Positions 41,271 through 50,686 of a stretch of 64,000 nt of DNA are shown here, one piece after another; within the stretch, counting starts at the first letter, position 1, and each line of letters starts with the position of its first letter. The stretch is from IMG/VR virus record IMGVR_UViG_3300031933_000202, positions 1-64,000 of that record; one strand, given 5' to 3'. The position numbers were made by a program, and so were the translations under genes. Origin of the DNA: a virus. The notes beneath the pieces are model-generated. The model had not been told where the DNA came from, searched no databases, and saw only the letters and a program-made list of their open reading frames with translations.

Positions 41271-41624
41271 TTAAAGCGGGTTGAAGTCCTTTTCGAAGGA
41301 GGCTTTGAGTAGATAGTCGTTGACGTCGTTATAGACCAGACCTACTGACTTGCAGACGACCTGGTGGACATCTCCGCTAATAGGATGGGTCCAGAGGAAC
41401 GCCCTGAGAGACTTCCTGGCGCGAAGCCATTGGTAGGTGGACTCTGCTGTCACCTTATCCAGTGACGACCACGACAAGCTCCACTTGTCGCGGATGTGGT
41501 TTACTCCTGCCGGCTGACGAAGGGTATACCCGTCCCCGAACCGGACCTCTGTGACGCTGACGTCTGGCTCGTCCTCGGAGAAACCCCAGTCAGGGGTGTC
41601 TAGGTCAGGGAACTTTTCCATCAT
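41271..41624 (-). CDS. gpM-like minor tail protein
   Basis: 117 residues. FPDLDTPDWGFSEDEPDVSV and RFGDGYTLRQPAG match the lambda gpM family (phage minor tail), which joins the tape measure and tail-tip complex. Its ATG overlaps the tape measure stop (ATGA). Confidence 0.83.
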   Translation of the reverse strand: MMEKFPDLDTPDWGFSEDEPDVSVTEVRFGDGYTLRQPAGVNHIRDKWSLSWSSLDKVTAESTYQWLRARKSLRAFLWTHPISGDVHQVVCKSVGLVYNDVNDYLLKASFEKDFNPL

Positions 41625-44600
41625 GCTCTCCTTTGTGATTTGATCCAGGTGTCAAGAGTGCCCCCAGGGCGAGTCTGTTCTTTCATCGTGGCGACGACGA
41701 TGTTCTGGAGGGTTTTGCCTAGCTCCCGGGCCTTGCTTGCTTCATCGGCACCATTCCCCTCACCTCCTTCGCCCTGCTGGACGGTTATTTGAGGGGCCAG
41801 GGTGATGTTGTACTCCGCACTGCCTGACAGCTTCTTCGCCGACTTCTCCCGGCTGGTGACGTTGGCCGGACCATGAACGATCTCAGGGCCGTATTCGCCG
41901 ACGATGCCGTAGGAGTTGTAAGGGATGAAGCCGCCGTCGTCGTAGGCGCCGGATGAAGAACCGCCAGGCTTGGCTCCTGACATCTCGGCGATAGCCAACC
42001 CGCCAACCAGTGCGGCGGAAGCGTAACCCTGTGCGGTGATAAAGGTAGCCAAGCTCATGCCCAGCACCTTGGTGGTGTCCCCTGGGATCGCCATAGCCTG
42101 TGCAGCTGCCAGATGGGTGTACATGAGGATCTGCGCAATTGCTAATGCCTTCTGGGCTACAAAGGCAGCTTTCTGCGCGTTGGTGGAATCTTCCCCGACG
42201 CTGGCGAACATACCGAGGATGTTCTCAGCTGTCCCAAGCATCGAGATCATTGCCATCTTGCCCATCTGCTCGCTGTAGGCGGCCCGGTCTGCATCAAGCT
42301 TCATGCTGGCCCTGCCGAACTGATCATGAGCTGCCAGCAGCGCAGTGTTCTTTTCTTGCTCTAGTGCCTTCAGGCGTTCTGCGTGCTCCTGTTGTTGTAG
42401 AAGCTCGGCGTCTAAGGCTGCCTGCCTGACCTCAAACTCACGATTAATACGGTCAGTGTCGTTCTCGTACCCGGTGAAAAGGTCATCCTTGCGTTTACCA
42501 AACTGGCCGAGCCCCTGCGCACGCTCAATCTCGGTACCCATCCAGTCGCTGAATGGGCTCGAGGACGCATCCCCCATCTGCAGGTTCGCAGTAGGCAGGC
42601 CACTGGTAGCCTCGCTCACTGCGCGCTCGCTGATCGTGTCCTTGATCCGCTTGTACTCGGCCAACGAAACATTGTTCGCTTTCAACAGTCGGTTCAGCTC
42701 GACCATGTCGTCGAGGGTGGAAGAGAATGGAGAGTCCAGGTACGAATCGCGGAGATTCTCCAGCGACTGGTAGTTCTTGTTCTGTTCGATCGCCAGCTCG
42801 TAGTGTGCCTTGCGGAGGTGCCAGATCGCCTGAGCCTTCTCCTCTGCGGTGATCTTGCCGCGCTTGTGCAGCAGGTTCAGCTGCCCGGTCTTTTCGTTGA
42901 CGTCGTCCATCGAGGCGCTAAGCGGGTCGAACTGTTTGTACAGGGCGTCGTAGGTTGACTTAGCAGCTTTCAGGTCTTTGGACAGCTGAGACTCTGTGGA
43001 ACTACTCTTCTTGGGTTTATTTAGCCGCTCCTCTATGCCTTGGATGGCTTGAAGAAGGCGCAGCTCTTCCTTCAGCCTGTCAGCTTCCTTAACGGACGCC
43101 TCGGCTCCTAGTGACCCGCCTTCGGCGATCAGAGAGTTGTTGATCACCCTCATCAGCATGATGTCGGCGAGGTCTTCCTTCAGAACCGCCAGGTTCTCGA
43201 TGTCGGTGCGGTGGAAGTCCTCCAACGCTCTTCGGGCTTCCTCCAGCGTCTGGGCCTCTTTCTCAGCTTCCGCCTGGAGTTCCGCAATGAGCGTCACCGC
43301 CTCAGCTCGTTTGCTGTTAAGGCGGTTGTATTCGGTCTGGCCTGGGCGGTTTTCAAGGTTCCCGGACTCGATAGCTTTGGCGTCCAGAGTCTCCATGGCT
43401 CTGAGCTCGGCCTCCACCCTAACCAATTCCCCTCGAGCACTGGCCAGCTTCTGCGTTGCGCTAGCTGACTTCTCAAGTTGTTTGGCCAGCGCCTCCTGGT
43501 CCTGAGCGGCTGCGTCCCTCTTCGCAATGTCTGCCAGGGCTACCAGGTTTCTGGACACTTGGACAGCCTGGGTAGTTACAGAGACCGATGCGGCGACCGC
43601 GGCCTGCCATTCTTCCTTGGCTTTTTCCAGGTTGGCAGAGTCTGCAGAGGTGACGGAGCTCGAAGCCATTCTCGCGTCAAAGGTGCTCTTCGCCTCAAGG
43701 TATTGCTGGTAGGTCGTAGCCACTCGCTCAGCCGCTGCAACCTGGTCTTCCATAGCCTTAACGGAGTCATAGGCTGTGGCGCCCATTTCCTCCAGCTTCT
43801 TGTTGGTGGCGTCGATATGGGAGTTGAAAGTCGATATGCGCAGGTTGTTTGAGTCAAGGGTGACTTGTAGGGACTTGCGAGTTTGTTCATCCAACCCAGA
43901 GGCATCATCCGCCAGCGCACCACTGATGCGTGAATTCATACCCTGCAGTTCTGTTACGCTGGCCTGGTCGGCTTTCACGTTCTCGCGGAGGGCTTGCTTC
44001 TCCTTCTCCAGCGAGACCTGCTTCATCGCGTCCTTGAGGTTCTCGTAACTGGATTTCAGTGCATCAGTTTCGGTTCTTTGATCGATGATGTCCTGGCGCG
44101 CATCGTCGCCGAACGCGGCCTTACCTGCCTCGTAGATGCCCCATACCAGCCCCGCCCACCCAAGTGCTTTGGACAGCGCTGACATAGCTACAGAGAGTCC
44201 CGCGACGGCGTTCCTGGCACCTATGGCGGAGCCTGTAGTAAGTGCCAGTGTCGTGTTCAGCGGGTGAAGGGCAGCGTTCTTAGCTCTCGCTGCAACTGTG
44301 CTGGCAGCAAGGGTGTAGTTGTACCCTTTCAGGCCGACTACGGTCTCGGCCATTCTAGTACGCAGTACGCCAGATATCTGACCAAGCCTGGTCATGTCAG
44401 ACGCCAGCGCACCGAACAGGTTGCCGGCGACAGCCACGGCCTTCAGGGCAGCGAACCCACCTACTACATATCCGATGACCTGTGCCAGATTCTCAGCGCG
44501 CTGGAGGACTAGGTCCAGCTGGGAGATGGTCGAGCCGTCAGCTAGCGTTTCAATCGGCTGGGTCAGTTCAACGAGCCAGGTTGCCAGACGCATCGACCCT

Positions 44601-46894
44601 TCTCGCATCCGGGTTTCATAGGCGTCGAAGGCAGTGATCTGCACTTCCTGGAAGGCTGAAACTACTTGGTTCCAGTCCTTGCTGAGAGTGTCTTCGATCT
44701 TTGAGCGCATACGCTCGGCGGCGCCGGCTACGTGGTCGAGCTGGTTTCTCAGGTTGACTAGGTTGTCAGACTGATCGATAAGGGCTGCGACAGGTGAGGT
44801 GGCGTAGACGCCGACTAGGTCCTGGATGGCTCCTAGGCGCTCTCCGCCGGATACGCCGGCCAGAGCCTTGTTCAGCTGTTTGACAATGTCTACCAGTCCG
44901 CGGGTCTTGCCCTCGGCGTCCAGTACGGATATCCCGTACTGCTCCATCATGTCTGCGCCCTTCTTGGTCGGGTTCAGTAGGCTGACGAACAGGCGTCGTA
45001 GTGCCGTGCCGGAGCGGGACGACTTGATGCCCGAGTTGGCCATGGCCTCAATGGCGGCGACGGTATCCCGCATCGAGATGCCAGCTGTCTGCGCTGCAGG
45101 GCCTGCGTAGGTCAGCGAGTTGGCCAACTGCTCGATAGTGGTGTTGGAGTTCGTGACTGCCGTGGCCATCACGTCTACGACCTCTGTGAGGTCAGACGCC
45201 GACTTGCCGAACGTCATCATCACGTTGGTCGCGATATCGGCGGACTGCCCCATGCCGATGTTGCCTATCATGGCCAGATCGAGTGACGGGCGCAGAGCCA
45301 GTACAGCGTCCCCGGCAGAGAGTCCTGCCATACCCAACTCATTGAGGCCTTGAGCAACTTCAGAGGCGGTGAACGCGGTGCTCTGTCCAAGCGCCCGGAC
45401 CTGCATCTCCATTGCTGCCATGCTGCCGGTGTCAGACATCCAGGCAGGATTGGAGGAGTTCATGATCGCCCCGGTCCGTGCCATTATTGCGCTGAACTCT
45501 GTGCCGACTTTGACCGAACTACGGAGGGCCGCTGCTACTGCGTAAGTGGACGACGCAGCGAGAATGGTGGCACTGGTGTACATACCTATGCTGGTGTGCA
45601 GGCCAGCAAGACCGGCCCGCATCATAGCCGCTGATTGAGAGCCGGCCACCTGAGAAGCGTTGAACCGGCGGGTGGCGTTTGTGAGGCCTAGCAGTTCAGC
45701 AGTGCTCAGAGCCAGTAGGCGGTTGTACCGCTCCTGGTCTGCAATGCTTTTCTTCGTCTGGGCTATTTCACGGCCATAGCTGCCTGCCAGGAGATCTTTC
45801 TGGGCCTTCAGGCGGGCTAGCCTGTCGATTTCCACCTGCCGGGCCTGGCTCAGTTCCTTTTGGGCCTTGCTCATGCCATGGGCAGAGCGCGCCTCGTCCA
45901 GTAGCGCCTCGGAGGCCCGCTTGTTGGCTTCTCTGGAGGCTTCTGCCCGTGCAGTTGCTTGGGCCTCCGCCTGCGTCATCCTGTGTAGGGCGTTCGCAGC
46001 TTCCTGGGTAGCTTGGTTCTTCGCCCGGTACACTGAGGCCTGCCGACTAGCTTTGGCGATGAGCTCAGCTTCTGCTTGTGACAGTAGGAGTGCAGACTGG
46101 CGTGCACGCTCATCCGACTGAATCTGCCGTCGACGTTCTGCGATCTGGCGCTGGATCAGCGTGATCTCCTGCTCCTGTCCTCCGTGTAGGCTGGCCAGCT
46201 GGCGTTCTAGGTCGTTCAGCTTGGCGCGGCGCTTCTCGTCCTCCTGTACTGCACGTCGGGTGGCGGACAGCCGCACCTCTGCGCTGGCCGCTGCTCGCCC
46301 CTCTGCCGTGTCGAGGTGGTGGATCGCGTTCTCAAGCTCAACTGTCTTGAGTCTGCGCTCCTGGTCGTGATTCAGGATGCGGCGGTTGGTAGCCAGCTTG
46401 GACTTTAGCCGCTCATTGTACTGGCCCTCCGCCGTGAAGGCGGATTTGATCGACTGAACCAAGAAGCGGTTCTGGTTGGCCATCTCACCGCTAAGGTTCG
46501 CCGACCGGGCTGCCCATTTTACGTAACTGGACTTTGCTGATGAGTCCTTCAGCAGTCTCTCTAATTCCTTCAGTTCCCCGTTGTATGCCCTAGCCTGCGT
46601 AGTCAGCTTGAGGTTATCCATGGCTATGCCTTGGAAAAGCTGCTGTGCGGCCTGACGAGACCGTTTCATGGACTCGCCGGCAACCTCAGAGGACACCCCT
46701 ACCCGCTCAAGCGCCCGCTCTAGGTCTGAGTAGTGCTTGTGCATCTCCCTCATTAACTGTGCGGCAGCTCCTGCCGGCTTGCTGGAAGATGCCTGGACCT
46801 GGTCCAGAGCAGTTCCCAGGGCCTTAGTTTTGGCTTGGAACTCAGCCAGCTGCCGTAAGGCTTCTGAGAAATCTACGTCAAACTTAGCGGCCAT
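41621..46894 (-). CDS. Tape measure protein
   Basis: 1757 residues, the longest gene, which sets tail length. The first 450 residues are helical coiled coil, residues about 490-750 carry a TP901-type core (SELGQSTAF-like VRALGQSTAFTASEVAQGL; GMAGLSAGDAVLALRPSLDL; GISMRDTVAAIEAMANSGI), hydrophobic segments follow near 820-930, and a further coiled coil fills the C-terminal half. RBS AGGTGA. It follows the tail chaperone frame directly. Confidence 0.93.
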   Translation of the reverse strand: MAAKFDVDFSEALRQLAEFQAKTKALGTALDQVQASSSKPAGAAAQLMREMHKHYSDLERALERVGVSSEVAGESMKRSRQAAQQLFQGIAMDNLKLTTQARAYNGELKELERLLKDSSAKSSYVKWAARSANLSGEMANQNRFLVQSIKSAFTAEGQYNERLKSKLATNRRILNHDQERRLKTVELENAIHHLDTAEGRAAASAEVRLSATRRAVQEDEKRRAKLNDLERQLASLHGGQEQEITLIQRQIAERRRQIQSDERARQSALLLSQAEAELIAKASRQASVYRAKNQATQEAANALHRMTQAEAQATARAEASREANKRASEALLDEARSAHGMSKAQKELSQARQVEIDRLARLKAQKDLLAGSYGREIAQTKKSIADQERYNRLLALSTAELLGLTNATRRFNASQVAGSQSAAMMRAGLAGLHTSIGMYTSATILAASSTYAVAAALRSSVKVGTEFSAIMARTGAIMNSSNPAWMSDTGSMAAMEMQVRALGQSTAFTASEVAQGLNELGMAGLSAGDAVLALRPSLDLAMIGNIGMGQSADIATNVMMTFGKSASDLTEVVDVMATAVTNSNTTIEQLANSLTYAGPAAQTAGISMRDTVAAIEAMANSGIKSSRSGTALRRLFVSLLNPTKKGADMMEQYGISVLDAEGKTRGLVDIVKQLNKALAGVSGGERLGAIQDLVGVYATSPVAALIDQSDNLVNLRNQLDHVAGAAERMRSKIEDTLSKDWNQVVSAFQEVQITAFDAYETRMREGSMRLATWLVELTQPIETLADGSTISQLDLVLQRAENLAQVIGYVVGGFAALKAVAVAGNLFGALASDMTRLGQISGVLRTRMAETVVGLKGYNYTLAASTVAARAKNAALHPLNTTLALTTGSAIGARNAVAGLSVAMSALSKALGWAGLVWGIYEAGKAAFGDDARQDIIDQRTETDALKSSYENLKDAMKQVSLEKEKQALRENVKADQASVTELQGMNSRISGALADDASGLDEQTRKSLQVTLDSNNLRISTFNSHIDATNKKLEEMGATAYDSVKAMEDQVAAAERVATTYQQYLEAKSTFDARMASSSVTSADSANLEKAKEEWQAAVAASVSVTTQAVQVSRNLVALADIAKRDAAAQDQEALAKQLEKSASATQKLASARGELVRVEAELRAMETLDAKAIESGNLENRPGQTEYNRLNSKRAEAVTLIAELQAEAEKEAQTLEEARRALEDFHRTDIENLAVLKEDLADIMLMRVINNSLIAEGGSLGAEASVKEADRLKEELRLLQAIQGIEERLNKPKKSSSTESQLSKDLKAAKSTYDALYKQFDPLSASMDDVNEKTGQLNLLHKRGKITAEEKAQAIWHLRKAHYELAIEQNKNYQSLENLRDSYLDSPFSSTLDDMVELNRLLKANNVSLAEYKRIKDTISERAVSEATSGLPTANLQMGDASSSPFSDWMGTEIERAQGLGQFGKRKDDLFTGYENDTDRINREFEVRQAALDAELLQQQEHAERLKALEQEKNTALLAAHDQFGRASMKLDADRAAYSEQMGKMAMISMLGTAENILGMFASVGEDSTNAQKAAFVAQKALAIAQILMYTHLAAAQAMAIPGDTTKVLGMSLATFITAQGYASAALVGGLAIAEMSGAKPGGSSSGAYDDGGFIPYNSYGIVGEYGPEIVHGPANVTSREKSAKKLSGSAEYNITLAPQITVQQGEGGEGNGADEASKARELGKTLQNIVVATMKEQTRPGGTLDTWIKSQRRA

Positions 46895-46897
46895 CTG

Positions 46898-47281
46898 TCA
46901 CCTACGGGGTAAGGGCTTTTTACGTGGTCGTGAGGCATTCGCCGCTTCTGCGCGCTCCCTGGACTTCGAGTAGTGGTCAAAGAGGACTCCGTTGTCGGTC
47001 TCCTCCATGGTCTTGAAGTACAGAGACCGCAAGTCCTGATCCACTTGTAAAACGTGGTCAGCGAAGTGGGCCATCTCCTGGTACTGCAGGGGCTGGAATC
47101 CGTTCTCCGTGTGCTGCCGCCTCCTGTGCAGGCGAAAGAAAGAATCCACGAGCCACCTCATTGCGGGTGGCGGCTCCTTGAAGTCCTCGAGGGCTGGGTG
47201 TTTGCGCCCAAATTTTTCCTCGAGGTCTTTCATGGCCTTCAGCCCTTTCGCGCCATGCGTGATCAGGAAGCGGCAGAATCC
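46898..47281 (-). CDS. Tail assembly chaperone, frameshift extension (gpT-like)
   Basis: This frame has no good start of its own; an ATG at 47233 has no clear binding site. It is open from before the gpG-like stop and lies in the -1 frame relative to it, as lambda T does to G. Ribosomes slipping at GGTAAAG (47281-47287) would add 127 residues (containing MKDLEEKFGRKHPALEDF) to the first 135 of the upstream protein. The G-T fusion chaperones tape measure assembly. Confidence 0.7.
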   Translation of the reverse strand, partial: GFCRFLITHGAKGLKAMKDLEEKFGRKHPALEDFKEPPPAMRWLVDSFFRLHRRRQHTENGFQPLQYQEMAHFADHVLQVDQDLRSLYFKTMEETDNGVLFDHYSKSRERAEAANASRPRKKPLPRR

Positions 47282-47685
47282 TTTACCGATTCAGCTACTT
47301 CTTCCTCGGCGCGCTCACGGAAGTTCGCCCGGTTCATAGAGAAGTTTTCGATGAACTGGTTGAGGTCGCGGAAGCGCGGGTTGATTAGGTACTCGTAGCC
47401 GACCTCGGCGGAGTACGGCAGCGGCTCACCACCCTTGCTGACGCCTTCCCACTCAATAAGCACGGCCTCGGACAAAACCCGAGCAGCAATGTCGTTGGCG
47501 ATGGCGTCAGAGTTCTCGTCTCCTGCGGTCAGCGCGTCCCACTTATCCAGCGTCAGCTTGGAACGGAGGAAGTTCACCCGGTCGCTGTTGTACCGGGCGA
47601 TCTTGAACTTGGCGCCCATGAAGGTTGCCCACACACCCTCTTCTGCGGCGGTGGGGTCAACGGCAAGGCTTTCGATGTCGAGCAT
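47263..47685 (-). CDS. Tail assembly chaperone (gpG-like)
   Basis: 140 residues, placed between the tail tube and tape measure genes like lambda gpG. It begins MLDIESLAVDPTAAEEGVWA. I prefer the ATG at 47685; an ATG at 47724 lies inside a hairpin. It coats the tape measure protein before the tube forms. Confidence 0.72.
   Translation of the reverse strand: MLDIESLAVDPTAAEEGVWATFMGAKFKIARYNSDRVNFLRSKLTLDKWDALTAGDENSDAIANDIAARVLSEAVLIEWEGVSKGGEPLPYSAEVGYEYLINPRFRDLNQFIENFSMNRANFRERAEEEVAESVKDSAAS
47281..47287 (-). other. Candidate -1 ribosomal frameshift site
   Basis: GGTAAAG on the minus strand, in register as GTA-AAG. Slipping back one base turns AAG into AAA, which the same lysine tRNA reads. 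It differs from the lambda G-T heptamer GGGAAAG at one base. It lies six codons before the gpG-like stop and within the open region of the downstream frame. Confidence 0.6.
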
Positions 47686-47711
47686 GTTCTGGTTCTCTGA
47701 AGACTGAAGTG

Positions 47712-47746
47712 ATATGGGCGTCATCCTAGAGGAATGACGCCCATAT
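47712..47746 (-). promoter_or_regulatory. 13-bp hairpin after the tail tube gene
   Basis: ATATGGGCGTCAT (47712-47724) and ATGACGCCCATAT (47734-47746) pair perfectly around a nine-base loop. No T-run follows in the direction of transcription, so it may stabilise the abundant tail-tube mRNA by blocking 3' exonucleases, or partly stop transcription, lowering the chaperone and tape measure message. Confidence 0.6.
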
Positions 47747-47768
47747 TTACAGCTTTATGTATTTACGG
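47741..47768 (-). promoter_or_regulatory. Two imperfect palindromes (copies 10a/10b)
   Basis: CCATATTTACAG (47741-47752) and ATGTATTTACGG (47757-47768) on the plus strand. The first overlaps the 13-bp hairpin. Both carry the TT centre on the plus strand although the genes run the other way. Confidence 0.5.
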
Positions 47769-47776
47769 ATTGCGCC

Positions 47777-48817
47777 TTACGGCTTGGCCAGGTATGTAAT
47801 TGCGATTGCGCATACTACGGTCAGGGCGCCGATGGTCACTTCGCCTTTCTCAGCGGTCAGGGTGATCGACGTCTTGTAGTCCTGGTTCTCACCATCAGCG
47901 CTGTTGGAGGGCGACTGGGCGACCAGGTTCGGCAGGTAGACGGTGTAAGTTCCGTCTACCGTGTCCAGGGTCAGCTCGCCCGACAGTCGCTTGTTGGTCA
48001 TGTGAGCGTCGAGTACGGTCTGGTCGAAGTAGTAGATCTCCCCTGACAGGGATACACCGACCTTGCCTACCCCAACGCCGGCAGCGAACTCGTGCCCAAG
48101 GCCCGGCTGTTCGCGGACGTTGTTCTGCACCTGCAAAGAGGCGTCCGAGAACGTCATCTCAAGAGGTGTGCCCTGAGAGTCCTTGATGATCAGATTCTTG
48201 AGGTTGTTGGAGCTATCCGCGACCTCGTAGTCTGCAGGCACCGCCTTCGTTGTGGCGATGCTGCCTCCGAGACCGTTCGCGCCCGCAACCGCGCTGGCAT
48301 AGTCAGCGAAGGTCGAGATGGTGTTCAGAGCCAGGGTAATCAGCTCGCCGTCACCAAACTCCATGGTGAAGTCGTTGATCATGGTGCCGTAGTAACGCTC
48401 GTGGTAGAGATTGTCAGTAGCCTCCGGCCCGCCCTTGGTAGTCTTCTCGAAAACCATGAAGCGTTTCAGGTCGCTGTCGGTGATGAAGCTGCCGGCTGAA
48501 GCGTCCACTTCGTCCACAAGTGCCCATTCAGACATCAAGCCGAGGGCCAGCATGTCTTGGATGAACGGGGTGGCGCCGAACTCCAGGGTGGTGGCGCCGG
48601 AAGCGCTACCCTTGGTGTTCTTCGAGTTGTTGGGGCGGCGATCGTTGGTAATGGCGGTGGACGCCTTTGCCTCCTTAGCCATGTTGAAACCTTCCGTGGT
48701 GAACGGCAAGTAGCTGAACTGCGGGGCGGCGGCAGTCACTTCGGCGGGTGTGGTGGCGTCGGCAATGGCGTATGCCAGAGAGACGGCGGATGTATCAGCA
48801 AAGCTGCGGACTGGCAT
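47777..48817 (-). CDS. Major tail tube protein
   Basis: 346 residues. Order in the cluster and features such as TTTEGFNMAKEAKAST-like start, GSASGATTLEFGATPFIQD and a C-terminal Ig-like extension (KTSITLTAEKGEVTIGALTV) agree with siphophage tube proteins, many of which carry such decoration domains. It polymerises around the tape measure to build the tail. Confidence 0.82.
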   Translation of the reverse strand: MPVRSFADTSAVSLAYAIADATTPAEVTAAAPQFSYLPFTTEGFNMAKEAKASTAITNDRRPNNSKNTKGSASGATTLEFGATPFIQDMLALGLMSEWALVDEVDASAGSFITDSDLKRFMVFEKTTKGGPEATDNLYHERYYGTMINDFTMEFGDGELITLALNTISTFADYASAVAGANGLGGSIATTKAVPADYEVADSSNNLKNLIIKDSQGTPLEMTFSDASLQVQNNVREQPGLGHEFAAGVGVGKVGVSLSGEIYYFDQTVLDAHMTNKRLSGELTLDTVDGTYTVYLPNLVAQSPSNSADGENQDYKTSITLTAEKGEVTIGALTVVCAIAITYLAKP

Positions 48818-48822
48818 AGGTC

Positions 48823-49257
48823 TTACCCTCGTGAGATATCAAAATCAAAGTTGATCACGCCGCTGTAGGTCGTGAATCCCATCACCCTCGTTGTCCCCAG
48901 CGGGATGAAGGTACGAAACCGGATGTCCCGGACCGTCTTTTCAGCGAACCAGTTAGAGACCGTCTCCAACAGGTTCTTATGGAACAGCTCGCGAGAGCCA
49001 TTCTTGGTGTGCAGACTGATGTGTAGCTCCCCCCAGCACCGGGTCGGTGACACGAAACTGGGTCCTACTCGCCTTGTCTCAACCAGCTCGGACTCGAACA
49101 GGTAAAAATCGTCGTCTTGTTTAAACAGAGGTCCAGCGCCCCGGGGGCTAATGTCCTCGTCTTCGGAGAAGCTGAAGGCGAAGCTGGTTGAATCTCCGAT
49201 GTTCTCCAGGACGATGTCCCGAATCAGTCCTAGCGCTTCTGTCTGGGTGTTCAGCAT
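48823..49257 (-). CDS. Tail terminator protein (gpU-like)
   Basis: 144 residues, directly upstream of the tail tube gene where lambda-like phages encode gpU. The alpha/beta pattern (LNTQTEALGLIRDIVLENIG; RCWGELHISLHTKNGSREL) fits the small terminator fold that caps the tail and joins it to the head. Its start overlaps the preceding stop (TGATG). Confidence 0.65.
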   Translation of the reverse strand: MLNTQTEALGLIRDIVLENIGDSTSFAFSFSEDEDISPRGAGPLFKQDDDFYLFESELVETRRVGPSFVSPTRCWGELHISLHTKNGSRELFHKNLLETVSNWFAEKTVRDIRFRTFIPLGTTRVMGFTTYSGVINFDFDISRG

Positions 49258-49784
49258 CAGAGGGTCGCCTTCCGTTTGTTGCCAGCGGCGATGCGGCGCT
49301 CTGCAGACGCCACAATCGCAGCGGCGCCGGCTTCCCCGGCGGCCTGGATATTGGCGTTGTCGTTGTAGTTCGACGTGCCGCCTACTGCGTTGTAGAGGTA
49401 GAACCTGAACTCGGGGCTGCGACCTGAGATCATCTTGTCCAGTACATCTTTCAGCTCCCGATCCCGCACGAACTTGAGGGTGCTGCCTTCGTTTGCACCC
49501 TCGTCACCTTGGTAGCCAACCGGGTAAATCGGAGGCCTGCGCGGTCCTCGGATGCCTAGCGTCCCGCGCATGTCCTGCACCTTGCCCAGCCGGCGATTGC
49601 CTGGTTTGGTGCCGCGAGCGCCAATCAGCCAGTGTGCTGCAGCGTTGGAAGAGTCGTGTTTAGTGGTCTTCACCGCTACCTCTAGTCCTTCTAGGATTGC
49701 GGCGCGCATGGCCCGGCTGAACAGCTGGCTCGTGTAATCCGAGATTCTGTTTGCCTGCCCCTCGAACTTTTTCGCTCCGGCCAT
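49257..49784 (-). CDS. HK97 gp10-like tail-completion protein
   Basis: 175 residues. AMRAAILEGLEVAVKTTKHDSSNAAAHW and the Arg-rich middle resemble the HK97 gp10 family of head-tail joining proteins. I use the ATG at 49784, coupled to the previous gene by TGATG. Family assignment rests partly on position. Confidence 0.6.
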   Translation of the reverse strand: MAGAKKFEGQANRISDYTSQLFSRAMRAAILEGLEVAVKTTKHDSSNAAAHWLIGARGTKPGNRRLGKVQDMRGTLGIRGPRRPPIYPVGYQGDEGANEGSTLKFVRDRELKDVLDKMISGRSPEFRFYLYNAVGGTSNYNDNANIQAAGEAGAAAIVASAERRIAAGNKRKATL

Positions 49785-50686
49785 CACTCGCACCTCAGAC
49801 GGTACTGCCGCTCACCGGGCTGGGAGCTGACATGCTTTACCCTTCGCTTCCGCCCTTGGAGCTCTACAGACGTGATGCCGGCGACCGGACGGAAGCCGAT
49901 GTGATCGGCCTCCATAGAGATGTCGATGTACGACGCTGAGTCGGTAGTCCAGTTGGCGTAGTCGTGGTACTTCACCATCACTCCGGTGACGTTGTGTGGC
50001 ACCGCGGCGACCACGTACTCATGGGTAGTCCGGTCGTACACCTTACCCTCTACGTGGAGTACGAAATCGATCCTGGGGTCAGGTTCTTCGTCCACGCGCA
50101 GCCCACTTAGTCCACTGTCCGGGAAAGTGTCGACTACCCGTAGGCGCCTACCGTGTAGCTCGAGGTAGTCCCATTCCTCACACTGGATGTGGCGTGGTAG
50201 GAAGGCGAAGTAGTTCTCCACCTTCACCTCGAACGTGTCAGCCTCATTGGCGCTGGTCCGGAACTCCAGGTCCACGTAAGCCTTGGCGACCTCTTGCTCT
50301 ACCAACCAGCCTGGACTTTCTTCCGGCCCGATTGGAGCCTTCCGGTAGATTGTTGCGAGCCCAGAGCTGCCTCCAGGTTCATCAGTGGCCAAGTGAAGGA
50401 CAGTCATCTCGATGTAGGGGTTACCACCAAGTGCGTCCGCCCGGGTCTGGCCAAGCAGGTAGACTTGCTTGGTACCTGGGTGACGAATTGTCCGACTGGC
50501 GGGGAACTCGGTGCCGAACGCCGTGAACAGTGCCCGCCGGCGGAGCGGCTTGTTGAAGTTGCTCAGGAACCGGTCAGTCAGGTCTATGCGGCCGAGAAAG
50601 CTGTCTGGCAGGAAGGTCTGCGTGGCTTCATCCCACGCTTCCAGTGGCTCAGTGGCTTTGTGAGTCGCTATTTTAGCCAAGTGCAT
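49784..50686 (-). CDS. Head-closure/tail-joining protein
   Basis: 300 residues, beta-rich, no clear domain signature (LGRIDLTDRFLSNFNKPLRR; YFAFLPRHIQCEEWDYLELH). The ATG at 50686 has GGAGG nine bases upstream. It stands between the connector-like gene and the gp10-like gene, the slot of head-closure (stopper) proteins, although it is longer than the usual stopper. Confidence 0.5.
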   Translation of the reverse strand: MHLAKIATHKATEPLEAWDEATQTFLPDSFLGRIDLTDRFLSNFNKPLRRRALFTAFGTEFPASRTIRHPGTKQVYLLGQTRADALGGNPYIEMTVLHLATDEPGGSSGLATIYRKAPIGPEESPGWLVEQEVAKAYVDLEFRTSANEADTFEVKVENYFAFLPRHIQCEEWDYLELHGRRLRVVDTFPDSGLSGLRVDEEPDPRIDFVLHVEGKVYDRTTHEYVVAAVPHNVTGVMVKYHDYANWTTDSASYIDISMEADHIGFRPVAGITSVELQGRKRRVKHVSSQPGERQYRLRCE

